Source: Strongylocentrotus purpuratus (Eukaryota > Echinodermata > Echinoidea > Camarodonta > Strongylocentrotidae). From it: a DNA stretch of 64,000 nt. The position numbers and the translations under genes were made by a program. Of this stretch, positions 51,533 to 62,232 are shown piece by piece. The stretch spans positions 44,592,692 to 44,656,691 of the forward strand of contig NW_022145606.1 of the NCBI RefSeq assembly GCF_000002235.5, in the 5' to 3' direction. Numbering within the stretch: position 1 is the first letter of the stretch; each line of letters starts with the position of its first letter. Below the pieces are notes generated by a model. That model saw only the letters and a list, made by a program, of their open reading frames with translations. It searched no databases and was not told the DNA's origin.

Positions 51533-54500
51533 TTTCTCTCTTTTCTCTCTTTTCTCTCTTTTCTCTCTTTTCTCTCTCTCTTCTTTCTATTTCTCTTTTC
51601 TCTCTCTCTTCTTTCTATTTCTCTTTCTCATTCTCTTGTACTTCCTTTCTTTCTTTTCACAATCTTTATGTGAAACCAATTGATTTCATGATAGCTTAAC
51701 CAATCAAACATCAGATGTAACAATATGATGGCAAATTGGTGATTGAGAGATATCATAAATTCATTACATTTGATATGATCGCTATATTCTCTTCGCTAGC
51801 GACCCTCTGCTTTTCTCTCTCATCCTCTTTCTCTCTTTCTCTGTCTATCTATCTCACTCTCTTCTTTCTATTTCTCTTTGTCTTGTACTTCTTCTCTATC
51901 TCACCTACGTCTTTCACTCTTTATGTGGAACCATTTACTGTGATGATAGCCTAACAAATATCAAAGTCACCCATACAATACCAAATTGGCAATGCAGAAA
52001 TATTGATGCAACACCTGTTATCTGGTTGCTATAATTTCTTTGCTAGCGCCGGTGTTCCAACGGGGCGTGTTCTGGCTACAGCCTTCTCAAGGAGTGGTGC
52101 ACACTTTGCAGCATGCACAGATGACAAGGAGCTGACAATCTGGAGCACGGATCCCAGCTGGAAAAAGCTTTGGACAAGGTGAGAATAGATAGCAAGAGTC
52201 AGGAAGAAAGAGAAGGAGAAGGAAGAGAAAAGTAAAGGAGGGGAAGGGAATCTGAGAGGAAGAGGGGGAGGGAGGGAATGGAGAGAAGAGGTAGAAGAAA
52301 AATAAGGAAGGAGGAGGCCGAAGAGATAAGAGAAGGAGAAGGAAGAGAAAAAAGAGGAGGGGATGGAAAGCTGAGAGGAAGAATGCGTGGGAAGGGAGCA
52401 GAGAGAAGAGGTAGAGGTAGAAGAAAAATAAAGAGGGAGGAGGCAGCATAGATGAAAAGAGAAGAGAAGTGTTCTGGCTGCAGTCTTCTATAGGAGTGGT
52501 GCACACTTTGCAGCGTGCACAGATTACAAGGAGCTGACGATCTGGAGCACGGATCCCAGCTGGAATAAGCTTTGGACAAAGTAGGAGATGAGATGAGAAA
52601 AAAAGAGGAGGGGAAGGGAAGCTGAGAGGAAGAGTGGGGAGGGAGGGAATAGAGAGGAGAGATGGGGAGAGAGATGGTACTGTAGAAGGGAGAGGGAGAG
52701 GGAGGAGGCGGCAGAGAATGAGATGGGGGTGATGAAGATTTTGATTTGCTTTGTATTGTTTTGTATTTTTACAATTGTTTCTTTGCTGATAAAGGCCTTT
52801 GTTAAAGCACAAAACATTAAGTAACCCTCAGTAAAACCATCTTTATGCCTCCAAATTCATACAAATTTATAAAATACAGAATTTCAGGAGACAGATCTGT
52901 TGACAATAAGGACTTTCAGATTTGCACGTCGACATAGTGGACTGCTACGTCGTCTTAAAATGACGTCACACGTAGCAGTCCACTATGTCGACGTGGAAAT
53001 CTAAAAGTCCCTAATAGTTCCTATTTTGCTTGCATTGAACACAAAGCTCATGCATGAATCAATTTATTTGGATAAAAATATGTTGATTGGATTGCATCTT
53101 CTGTATCTGATATACCTACAGGACAGTGGTTAAGCGCTGCATGGCTGTGACCTTCGATAGCAGTGAGACTGCCCTCTATGTTGCCGACAAGGCAGGTGAC
53201 GTCTATCGATTTGAGATTGGAGATGAGAATAAGGAGCACACCCTGATTCTCGGACATGTATCCATGTTATTAGATGTGGTAAGAAATAACAAACTATTGG
53301 TATATATTCACTAGTGACTGACTCCTTGGGACATTAATGCAGCACTAAAACATATATGCATGACTTTCTTTGCCGTCCAATATTGCCTTTCTTTATAAAT
53401 TTAAGTGTAAACTTAATCATTCAAACAAATGTATGCTCCAGGAAGCTGTTAGGAAGCTTTGTCAATGTCTTTTCATATATAGTGTGAGTCAAATATCGAA
53501 TATCAAACATCAACGAACATTCGTGCGCCTGTGTGTGTGACTTTACTTTGCATATGCAATGCATTTCATTTGAAACATTCAATTCATTCTCTCACTCCGT
53601 TAATCTCAACATAATACATACTGTAGGCATCACTTTGGCGCAAGTCGATTTTTGCACTCTTGCAAACAATGCCTTCTGTTCATCCAAGCGTGAACACTTA
53701 CCACACAAAAATGATACCAATTGATTTGGGATAAAACACTCTTTCATAAGATGTATAATAATTTACTGTTCATAGATGATTTTTTAAATAATAAGCAATT
53801 TTCTAGGTGTAAACTTTTTTTTGACTCACACGGTAGAGCAGTGATTTATAACATCTGAGCAAGAGCGAAGCAATTTGATTGGTCTCCTTGGGACTCTCTG
53901 CACAGGACTGCAATTTGCTTTTGGCGTTGTTTTCATACAGTACCATGTATCACTCTTTTTCATTCTCCTACCATGCTTGTGATTTTATGTTCAGTTCCAT
54001 ACAATGTTCTCCATGTTATATCTGTTTAATATTCAGGTAGTCTCACCGGATGATAACTTGATCATGACGGCTGAGAGAGATGAGAAGATTCGAGTCAGTC
54101 ATCTTCCTAATGCATAGAATATATATGTTAGTCCCATTCATTGCTCTTGGTGTTATCTTTTCTTTCAGTCCCATACCTTACCCTAGGTGCAATGTTTTTC
54201 TTCAGTCCCATATATAGCTCTTTGTGTTATATCTGTTATTCAGGTAGTCTCACCGGATGATAACCTCATCATGACGGCTGAGAGAGATGAGAAGATCAGA
54301 GTTAGCCATCTTCCTAATGCATACAATATACACACCTTCTGTATGGGGCACACAGAGTGAGTAAATCACAATCCATCCTGGGGGGTGTTTTACAAAGATC
54401 CTAAGTTGAACTTATCTTTAAGTTGGACTATAAAAATATGAAGAGCCATTTGTAGCTTTAAAATAAAATATATTCAAAAGCTAAATTTAAGTATTTTTAC

Positions 54501-57500
54501 CTTTTTATAAATTCCACATTAAGAACATGAAATTTCCTTGATAATAGAAAATATGAATGATTTGAATCAACATGCTTTTATGACTGATTTGTCTCATGTA
54601 ATGCACTGTGCCTCCCACCAACTGCCCCATAAAGAAAAGTCATCATCATCAATTTCCCTTACCCAAGGCTCTCAGAGAGATGTGGGACTATGCTATCTCG
54701 CTGTATGTTCACACATTAATGGCATTTCCATCAGATCCGGTGTCAGCAAATTATGACATGTTTACTGCCAACAGTATGTCTTTAACTAATCAGATTTGTC
54801 TCTATTTCCTCTCCTTACCATACAGGTTTATCAGCAGATTAGCCATGTTGGGATCAGATCATCTTATCTCCTGTGCAGGGGTGAGTGAACACTCTTAAGG
54901 ATTAATATCCCTATGGCTGCAAAGCGTAGAACTATGAATGAGTAACAAACATCACTTTCCCCACTATGGATCCCATTCTCAACCCTTTATTGAAGAAACA
55001 AAAATCCAAATTATGATACTGTGGATGGCAAATTTACCCCTCCCCCAGAAAAAAAACGACCTTTAGACTTGTGGACTGGTCACATCCCAGGGGATGGCTT
55101 TGGAGGACCGAAGCAATTTTCAGGTTAAAAGTAGTATGTATTGACATATATAATTAATGTACTTGCTAGTACCCTTGTCATAGAGAATTAGCCCTTGGTA
55201 TTTTTGTCTGATATTCCCACTAAGGGTGTTTACCAGGTGAAACCACAAGTTTTTAAAATAAAACTTTGCCAAAGCTGAACCACTCGAAATAATTTTGTGA
55301 ACATTTCATTCACGTTAAAAGTTTCTAATCCACAATATGGAGTAGCGAAATTCTTGACGTCATATCTATTCTCTGTCTTTCTCCATCTCAAACAGGACTC
55401 AACTATGATAATGTGGGACTACAGGGAAGGAAAGGAACTCTGTAGGACCTCATTTGAATGGGCCAGACCGTCAACGGAAGAACGTGGACAGAAAAACGAG
55501 GCGACAGTGACGTGCATATCGTGCTCGAAGGAACACAGTCTTGTTGCTGTGACTGTATTAGAGTGAGTGACTTCTTATGATGCATGCGATGTGTTGTTAA
55601 GGTTAATTTCCATGAGGTCAAATCCTGATTCGTGTTTACACAGTTTTTCTATTCTATATCTGGTCAAAATTCATTGCCTTCACCCATTTTATGTGGTGAT
55701 GGTGGTGGTGGTTATTTTACCTGACTGCTAAGAAAGCATAAATGCTTGCTAGTAAGCAACATTTACTCCTGCAATTTTGCTCTATGCTTCCTGAGATAAG
55801 TGTTAAGCAATGACTTTAATGTTAGATTAAATGTTACAGTTAGAGTTACGGGTAGGTTTAGGTAAAGTGATATGTCTAAGGTTGAAGTTCAAAAATTATG
55901 TTAATGTAGGCAATTGGCCACGCAGAAGCAAGAAGAACCCTTCTATTGTCCATGTGGTCTAATCATCAAGTGGTCCAAGTTCCCCCCACATCACTTGGTC
56001 TAATGACTAATCTGGCTACCATTCATCAACTGCATATTGACAAAAGATTTCAACACTCTCTTGTTGAGTGAACAGCTTGGAAAGCTACGAACTCGAGTAA
56101 ATTTGGAGATGGTGCACATTTTGCCATTATCCTATTTTCTTCCCACTTCTTAGTCATTCCACTGTCCCGATCTACCACATCAAGACAGAGAAAGATGGAC
56201 GTAGGACATTCCAAGAGGTCACTAGGATCGAATGCAAGCATCCTCCTTGGTCTGTGACCTTTGACCCCAGTGGAAGACTACTGGTCCTACTACCTGACCC
56301 TGAGGCACCCCTCCTCGTCTTTGCGGTAGAAACGAATGATGATGATGGGGTCTTACAGGTAAGATTTCCTTTCAGTACAGGCTTTAGTTGATGTTATTCT
56401 TTTGATTTGTATTGGATTACTTCTTACTGAAATTTGGGTAATAGTTTATTCTTTGTATGAGCCTGAACAAGAAATTTGGAATTTTATTCTTCATTGGTTA
56501 GCACAATTGTTGCTTTCAGCAGTTGTCAGAATACTCAATAGATCTGTGAAGTGAAGGCCATACATAGGTTTTATATCAGTTACTACACCCAATCGGTTTT
56601 CATTGTGTAAATGCCTTTTCATGCAGTAGCTCATTTCATTTACTTTATAGGTTTCGGAGGACCTGTCATCAGAGGGCAGTGCAGCACTTCTGGCTCAACA
56701 GGTACAGCAAGACTGGGAGTTCTTGAAATGTAAGTACATGATATGATGAGGATGATAACGATGATATCATCATCATCTAGTGCCGTCCCTTCGAAAGGGG
56801 TTGGCGGCTATGCACCCCCCATTGCTTTCTGTCATGTTCCCTTGTTCTAACCTTGTTTGACATCATCAAAGCAAGTAGTTCGCTGTCTACCCCTTTCTCG
56901 TTTATCCTCTACCATTCCTTCCAGCAAGATCTTCTGCAATCCTCCTCCTCTCATCACATGACCAACATACGCTAGTTTTCTCTTCTGCACTGCGTTAATG
57001 ATGATAACGATTATGCTAATTGGTAATGATGATAATTTGTATCTACTTTATTTTTTAAATGCCAAAGTATATCTTGGCCAGTTTTATTTTATTTGAAATT
57101 TGGTGCATCGTTCAGTTAGCATAGAGTTTAGATCAGGGACCCGTTTCACAAAGCCTTTATCCAATGACAAATATCAGTGACTAATCTGCTGATAACCAAT
57201 CAGAAGCAAGGATTTCAGTATCTTATAACAAAAACTATCATTTATCACTGATGACAAGTTTTGTGAAACGCCCTCCCTGATCTACTGACTTTCTTATCTT
57301 CCATGTGACCACAGGTTCTTGCGATGTCCTAAGTGTCTTCAAGGGCCTTCACAAGGTACCCTTTGACAACATGTCGGACTACCTCCAGCGAAAACAAGAG
57401 AGGATGGATAACGACCAAACAAAGAAAGGCCCGCGGAGGAGAGCAAGGAGATGGAACAAGAGCAAAAAGCGGCCCATAGAGGGCGCTACAGGCAATGGTG

Positions 57501-57598
57501 ATGCTGCTAAAAGGACTATGCTGGATGAGGAGGAGGATGACGAGGAGGGTGAAGAGGATGTTGATGAAGAGATAGAGGCAGTCGAAGCAAATTCATAG
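50493..57598 (+). CDS. WDR4: WDR4, non-catalytic subunit of tRNA (guanine-N7) methyltransferase, complete
   Basis: There are ten exons (50493-50566, 51040-51156, 52047-52178, 53122-53278, 54244-54356, 54826-54880, 55396-55562, 56154-56358, 56651-56729, 57315-57598), 1383 nt, 460 aa, with all joins in phase. It is a WD40 beta-propeller with the family motifs [42 protein letters not shown] and [10 protein letters not shown], then [15 protein letters not shown]. It ends with a basic stretch ([16 protein letters not shown]) and an acidic tail. WDR4 (Trm82 in yeast) partners METTL1/Trm8 to make m7G46 in tRNAs. The Lys/Glu-rich insert encoded by exon 2 ([20 protein letters not shown]) and the long acidic tail may explain why it exceeds human WDR4 (about 412 aa). 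The locus contains several partial self-duplications, described separately. Confidence 0.96.
50860..50905. repeat. C/A run and (TA)n in WDR4 intron 1
   Basis: C13A11 then TATATATATATA. Simple sequence only. Confidence 0.85.
51040..51156 (+). CDS. WDR4: WDR4 exon 2
   Basis: Encodes [20 protein letters not shown] then a Lys/Glu-rich stretch ending EETAAG. The acceptor is GTTGAATAG and the donor GTAAGA. Confidence 0.88.
51440..51660. repeat. (CT)n / CTCTTTT tandem repeats in WDR4 intron 2
   Basis: TCTCTC followed by several TTCTCTCTTT units. A diverged copy of the following AT segment recurs (51660-51800 versus 51905-52045: AACCAATTGATT..GATGATAGC / AACCATTTACTGTGATGATAGC, then GAAATATTGATG / GAGATATCATA). 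This suggests a local direct duplication of about 245 bp in the intron. Confidence 0.7.
52047..52178 (+). CDS. WDR4: WDR4 exon 3
   Basis: Encodes [20 protein letters not shown] then [20 protein letters not shown], a WD repeat. The acceptor is TTTGCTAG and the donor GTGAGA. A second copy lies 400 bp downstream. Confidence 0.93.
52185..52720. repeat. GA-rich duplicated blocks in WDR4 intron 3
   Basis: The words AGAGGAGGGGAAGGGAAGCTGAGAGGAAGA and GAGAGAAGAGGTAGA.. recur three times around the exon 3 copy. The long minus-strand open frames here are artefacts of this duplication. Confidence 0.85.
52469..52581 (+). pseudogene. duplicate of WDR4 exon 3 in intron 3
   Basis: About 112 bp match exon 3 from GTTCTGGCT to TTTGGACAA with roughly nine differences by eye. 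The frame is still open ([20 protein letters not shown]..) and ends AAGTAG. The acceptor and the first 20 bp of the exon are missing, and the donor GTGAGA has become GTAGGA. The GA-rich sequence after the true exon 3 (52185-52465) is also repeated after this copy (52582-52720). So the duplicated unit was exon end plus flanking intron. Confidence 0.9.
52909..53011. mobile_element. 103-bp palindromic MITE, family GGGACTTTTAGA, copy B
   Basis: Almost the whole element is one inverted repeat: AGGACTTTCAGATTTGCACG.. pairs with ..CGTGGAAATCTAAAAGTCCC, and GTCGACATAGTGGACTGCTACG with its complement. The centre is TCTTAAAATGACGTCACA, with TGACGTCA at 52961-52968. TA flanks lie at 52907-52908 and 53012-53013. 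It is the same family as 3260-3798 and lies in WDR4 intron 3. Confidence 0.92.
53122..53278 (+). CDS. WDR4: WDR4 exon 4
   Basis: Encodes [39 protein letters not shown] and [10 protein letters not shown]. The acceptor is CCTACAG and the donor GTAAGA, phase 0. Confidence 0.96.
54037..54126 (+). pseudogene. decayed duplicate of WDR4 exon 5 with in-frame stop
   Basis: The copy keeps a good acceptor (TTAATATTCAG) and encodes [20 protein letters not shown] then SHLPNA, where TAC in the true exon has become TAG. About seven to eight differences over 87 bp. The duplicated block includes some upstream intron (TTATATCTGTT..ATTCAG before both copies). A possible weak donor GTTAGT at 54127 would make a 90-bp cassette that ends translation. 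Confidence 0.92.
54244..54356 (+). CDS. WDR4: WDR4 exon 5
   Basis: Encodes [20 protein letters not shown] then [17 protein letters not shown]. The acceptor is GTTATTCAG and the donor GTGAGT. A decayed duplicate precedes it at 54037. Confidence 0.96.
54826..54880 (+). CDS. WDR4: WDR4 exon 6
   Basis: Encodes [18 protein letters not shown]. The acceptor is CCATACAG and the donor GTGAGT, phase 0. Confidence 0.95.
55396..55562 (+). CDS. WDR4: WDR4 exon 7
   Basis: Encodes [20 protein letters not shown] and ends [12 protein letters not shown]. The acceptor is CTCAAACAG and the donor GTGAGT, phase 2. Confidence 0.95.
56154..56358 (+). CDS. WDR4: WDR4 exon 8
   Basis: Encodes [20 protein letters not shown], then [20 protein letters not shown], ending TNDDDGVLQ. 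The acceptor is CACTTCTTAG and the donor GTAAGA. Confidence 0.95.
56651..56729 (+). CDS. WDR4: WDR4 exon 9
   Basis: Encodes [20 protein letters not shown] then DWEFLK. The acceptor is TTTATAG and the donor GTAAGT, phase 1. Confidence 0.93.
57137..57272. mobile_element. GTTTCACAAAG MITE in WDR4 intron 9
   Basis: Ends GGGACCCGTTTCACAAAGCC and AAGTTTTGTGAAACGCCC. The interior GATAACCAATCAGAAGCAAG is identical to the SNRPA 3' copy at 45801-45945. Confidence 0.85.
57315..57598 (+). CDS. WDR4: WDR4 exon 10 (stop)
   Basis: Encodes [33 protein letters not shown], then a basic cluster and a Glu/Asp-rich tail ending EAVEANS and TAG. The acceptor is GACCACAG. Confidence 0.95.
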
Positions 57599-57600
57599 CC

Positions 57601-57791
57601 ACCCAGACAAAGAAAGGCCAGAGAAGGAGAGCAAGGAGGATGAACAAGGGCAAGAAGCGGCCCAGGGCGCTACAGACAAGGACGATGCTGGATGATGAGG
57701 ATGATGAAGAGGAGGATGAGGAGGAGGAGGAGGTCGATGATGGAAATGATGATGCGGATGGAATGGAGGTGGTCGAAGCAAATTCATAGCC
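57601..57791 (+). pseudogene. tandem duplicate of the tail of WDR4 exon 10
   Basis: ACAAAGAAAGGCC..AGAGCAAGGAG..AAGAAGCGGCCC..GGGCGCTACAG.. to GTCGAAGCAAATTCATAGCC repeats 57415-57600 directly, right after the stop codon. It would be 3' UTR. The copy has its own indels and a longer GAGGAG/GATGAT region. Confidence 0.92.
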
Positions 57792-57874
57792 ATAGCAAAA
57801 TAGATGGACTGACTTACTTATATCATCTATTGTCAACTTGAGGACAGATAATGGATTTAAAGAGAGAGGGTACG

Positions 57875-58015
57875 AGCTTTGGACAAGGTAGAAATAGACA
57901 GAAAGAAGGAACCAGAAGAAAGAGAAGGAGAAGGAAGAGGAAAAACAGAAGAGGAGGGGAAGGGAAGCTGAGAGAAGAGGAGAGGTAAGAAGAGAGATGG
58001 TACTGCAGAATAGAG
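57875..58015 (+). repeat. third copy of the exon 3 end plus GA-rich block, downstream of WDR4
   Basis: AGCTTTGGACAAGGT (the last bases of exon 3 and its donor) is followed by AGAAATAGACAGAAAGAAGG, GAGAAGGAGAAGGAAGAGG, GGGAAGCTGAGAG and GAGATGGTACTG, the same order as in intron 3 at 52167-52230 and 52600-52682. Confidence 0.85.
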
Positions 58016-58930
58016 ACTTTCTTCATGCTTATTGACTTGACTGAATTTATCAACGCTTGGATCACAGGAGCAGGAATAACCAGACCAAAGCACTTTTACG
58101 AATTGAATGTGTTCATAAACACATTAGGATTGCCAGCATCCTTGTTGGGATAATTTGTCTCCATCAGAATTTGTTCATTCTTATTGTTACCCAGCATGTT
58201 GTGTACCGGCAAGGAATCCAGGAAAGATTTTAACATGTTGTGATGTTGAAATGATCGTGATAATAATGATGAACACTGATTAGATTAGTAATGACTATGT
58301 GGATAGAGGAAGCTTTCGATGAGATCTTAAATTAAGTGAGTCTGTAACATTGCCTCAGATTCTGAAACAAAATTCCTGGATTAAGCTCATGCTGCAATCA
58401 TAATTAAAAACATTTAGGTCGGTCAGGAATCCCATGACTTTTACAAGCCGATGGCCTGTCTGATTATTGAGATATTTATGATTGGAAATCATAATTTAAT
58501 TTTTTGTTTTCTTAACGTCTTTTATAACACTACAGTTTATTGGGGAAAATGAGTATGGTAAAACCGGTCACTCAAAGATTTTAACTTTTTTGAGGCACTT
58601 CCCGATCATTTTGAAGCGCAATTTTTTTAGGGCTTCAATATTATACCATATAACAGGCAATAATAACACGTAGGGCCGTGCATCTCAGATTCAAAATTGT
58701 TAAACGATGCCTTTAACTCGAGCATGGATCGGTCAAATGAAAATCCATACTTCAGCTCCAATCTGATGGCAATGATGAAAACAATGTCATTGGAGCATTT
58801 GAAGTAGATAATGGTCCACTCCCTCCATTTCCTTGGCCTTAAAGCAACCAATCATTAACTACATTTTTTTCCAAACAGCTCCAATAAACAGTAAGCCTGT
58901 CTATAGCGACCGCCTAAGGGAAACACAAAA
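58016..58930. other. WDR4 downstream region, no gene recognised
   Basis: An AATAAA at 58883 and an ATTAAA near 58401 are possible poly(A) signals, both distant from the stop codon. Bases 58889-58947 (CCTGTCTATAGCGACCGCCTAAGGG..) look like the TTTGTAGACA..GGTCGCTATAGACAGG type of dispersed repeat into which the LINE inserted. Confidence 0.4.
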
Positions 58931-58931
58931 A

Positions 58932-58947
58932 GTGGTCTTTGTAGACA
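58932..58947. repeat. target-site duplication of the LINE (3' side)
   Basis: GTGGTCTTTGTAGACA, repeated exactly at 63323-63338. Confidence 0.8.
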
Positions 58948-59265
58948 AGTTCAAGTTCAAGTTCAAGTTTATTCAAACCAATCAAACACAACATTTTACA
59001 ATCAATTGACACAAAAGAAATAAAAAACATGATAGGTTTGGGACCCCGGAGAAGCAGAGCTTGTGATAAGGGGCCCCTTAAAAGGTACATAAACAAAAAC
59101 AAAATAACAGTATTTAGAATAACCGATGACAAAAACATATTTACAATGATAACTAATGAGTAAATATGGGAACAGAAAAAAAGATAACACACATTCACAT
59201 ACACACCCACGCACACACACACAGACACACACACATACACACATACACACATGGCTTTCCAGGAT

Positions 59266-61371
59266 TTACTTTAACATATTTTGTAATCTCTCAAAAAGAT
59301 ATTCTCGACATGTATGTTTAAACATAGGTAGTGTTGGACTGGATCTGATGTTTTGTGGCAACTTATTCCATTCTTTGATACAATTAATTACAAAAGAGTT
59401 CGAAGCAGTTTGTGTTCTCGCAAACGGCTGATGGATAAGATTTCTCTGACGTGTGTTGTACGAATGGACAGTCGAATTAACAATAAACGCATCTTTTAAA
59501 AATGAATTATTTTGAGCAGATTGAGATTTGTACATGAATATCAAACAATTCATGGAGACTAATTCATCAAGAGGCAACATCTGAAGTGGCACAAATAAAG
59601 GATTACTTGGACTTCTGTAATTTGAATTTGTAATGAGCCTGATAGCTTTCTTCTGAAGGACTATTAACTTGTTTATATGGCTCCTATACGTATTTCCCCA
59701 TGCAACATTACAATAAGTTAAGTAAGGCATAATGATAGCATTATAAAGAGTTACTAAAGTTTGCTCTGGTAAAAAAAAGCGTAACTTAAAAATCACACCA
59801 ACACTCCTCGAGACCTTGGTACAAACATTGCTGAGGTGATCTTTCCAAGTTAAATGATCATCAACTGTAACTCCAAGAAACCTTACATTTTGACTCCGGT
59901 TGATCAGATGACCACCTATTGTCAGGGGGTCAATATTATCTGGGATTCTTTTGCCCCTTGATCTAAAAACAACATATTGAGTCTTACTAGCATTTAACAA
60001 AAGTTTGTTGCAACAAAACCACTTAAATATATTGTGAACTTCATTATTTGCAGACAAAATCAGATTACGCATGTCTTTGTGGTGAGAGAGCAAGCAAGTA
60101 TCATCAGCAAAAAGTGAATAAGTAAACAACTGAGATGAGTTTATAATATCATTAATATAAATCAAGAACAATAAGGGGCCCAGGACTGAGCCTTGGGGTA
60201 CGCCATATTTTACCTTCCTAGATTGTGATTTAACTCCATTAACCACTACATACTGTAATCGATTATGTAAGTAATTTTTAAACCATTTCAAAGCTATCCC
60301 ACGAATGCCATAATGCTCAAGCTTGCTTAATAATATATCATGATCAATAGTGTCGAATGCTTTCGATAAATCCAAAAACACACCAAGACAAAACTTCCCA
60401 GCATCAATTGCATTTATAATAGTGTTTACCAAATTCAAGACACCCATACTTGTAGAGCAATTCTTTCGAAAGCCAAATTGTTGTGGGATCAGAATATCAT
60501 GAAGTCGAAGGAAGTCATCCAACCTTTTATACACTATTTTCTCTAGAATTTTTGAAAATATGGGTAACAAAGCAATTGGTCTATAATTCTCAATGTTCTT
60601 ACGATCATTCTTCTTGAATACAGGGATTACTTTAGCTATTTTCAATTTGTTTGGGACAATACCCTGAAACAAGGACTTATTAAAAATATCACACAAGGGT
60701 TCAACAATGCATTGAATACAAGTTTGAATGACTTTTGGGGAAATGTCGTCAGAACCGCATGCCTTGGATGGTTTTAGAGTTAAAACAAAGTTAGAAATTT
60801 CATGAACAGACGTTGGTCTAAAGTACAAGGACGAGGAGTGATTCTGCACTGACAAAAATTGTTTGTATGATGTTTGGACAGGAGGAATTTCCTTGTTTAT
60901 TTTAGAGGGCAAATCAATGAAATATTCATTAAAATATTTTGCTTTTTGTAAGTCTGATTTTAACAGTAAATCATTATGATACATATCATTTGGAAGTGGC
61001 GTCTTCTTCCCCCTCCCAAGCAAACCATTAATATGAGACCAAGTCTTTCTAATATCATTCTGAGTAGTTCGAAAAACATTATCATAATAATCCTTCTTAC
61101 TTTGACGAACAAGGTTTGTCAACAAGTTTTTATAGTCAACATAACTTTTCCGATTAATCTCATTTTGGTTCTTAATATATGTATGATAAAGCTTATGTTT
61201 CTGATTAATAGATTTCAGAAGACTTGGAGTAATCCATGGTTTCCTGCATTTCTTCTTCACACTCAATTCAACTAAAGGGAAATGTAAATTATATAAGTTG
61301 GAAAAAAAAAACACTAAAATAGTCATAAGAAACATTTGCATCAAACAAGCTATATAAACTAGACCAATCAA
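59266..61371 (-). pseudogene. LINE ORF2, reverse transcriptase part
   Basis: A long open frame carries the fingers/palm motifs KVIPVFKKND, NYRPIALLPIFSKILEKIV, FLDLSKAFDTIDH (catalytic Asp), GVPQGSVLGPLLFLIYINDI, SLFADDTCLL (FADD catalytic pair) and the thumb motif IIMPYLTYCNVAWGNTY, to a normal stop near the 3' end. The reverse transcriptase domain itself looks complete. It is separated from the endonuclease by a frameshift at the A10 run (plus strand about 61302-61311). Listed as pseudogene because the polyprotein is broken. Confidence 0.93.
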
Positions 61372-61433
61372 CTTGAAGAAGATCGCGTTGGAAATTATTC
61401 ATTCTTTCATCAGTAATCACACGTCTAAATAAT

Positions 61434-62232
61434 TTATTGTGTATTTCCTGTAGTGACTGCATTGCCTTTGTTAATGCTACAAATTGGCATGTGATCAGAG
61501 AAATCAGAACAGAATATTCCAGAATAGAAATGGTCTTGAACACAGTTTGTAAATATATTATCGATTAAGGTTGCTGAAGATGACGTGATACGAGTCGGTT
61601 TAGTGATTAGGGAAAGCAACCCAAACGAAAACATAAAGTCAACAAAATCTTTTACCTTTTCATCTACATCAACATTTAACAAATTGATATTAAAGTCACC
61701 CATAATATAAATGTCATTCCTTTCTTTACTCAGTATTTGCATTTCATGATCAAAGCCATCAATAAATGATCTAATGTCATTACCAGGTGCTCTATAAATG
61801 CATCCGACAATCGACTTTTTGTTTGCAATACTAATTTCTAAAAATACACATTCATAATAAGCATTAGCCATAGATAGATCATTACGTATTTTGTAATCAA
61901 GCCCGTCTCGGACATAACATGCTACTCCACCACCTTTCTTATTTGATCGACAGACTTGAACAAATGAATATCCTGGATAAAAGACCTGGAATATCAAACA
62001 TAGCTACATCTGTAGATGGTTTGAACCAGGTTTCTGAAATACCAATAACAGAGAAATTATGTTCTATACAGGATAGTAATACTACCAGATCATCAAAGTT
62101 TTTAAAAAGACTTCTGGAGTTAATATGCATCAGAGAAAGTTTTTTATCGCCATTAAACTGGAAATCGCTGCAGTTGATATAGCTACACTCATTAACAACA
62201 GCATCATTAATATCTTCAAAATCATCATCCAT
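61434..62232 (-). pseudogene. LINE ORF2, endonuclease part, two frameshifts
   Basis: From ATG 62232: LSLMHINSRSLFKN (Asn motif) and SVIGISETWF (catalytic Glu). A frameshift falls near 61975, then SNKKGGGVACYVRD, VGCIYRAPGND, IYIMGDFNINLLN (Asp/Asn motif) and FCSDFSDHMPI (Asp-His end motif). A second shift near 61480 leads into a frame with ALTKAMQSLQEIHNKLFRR that runs toward the RT. All catalytic motifs of an exonuclease/endonuclease/phosphatase-fold LINE nuclease are present across the frames. Confidence 0.9.

Noticed and set aside
52087..52812. 241-codon minus-strand open frame
   Set aside because: It runs antisense across WDR4 exon 3, its copy and GA-rich blocks; the internal repetition reflects the DNA duplication.
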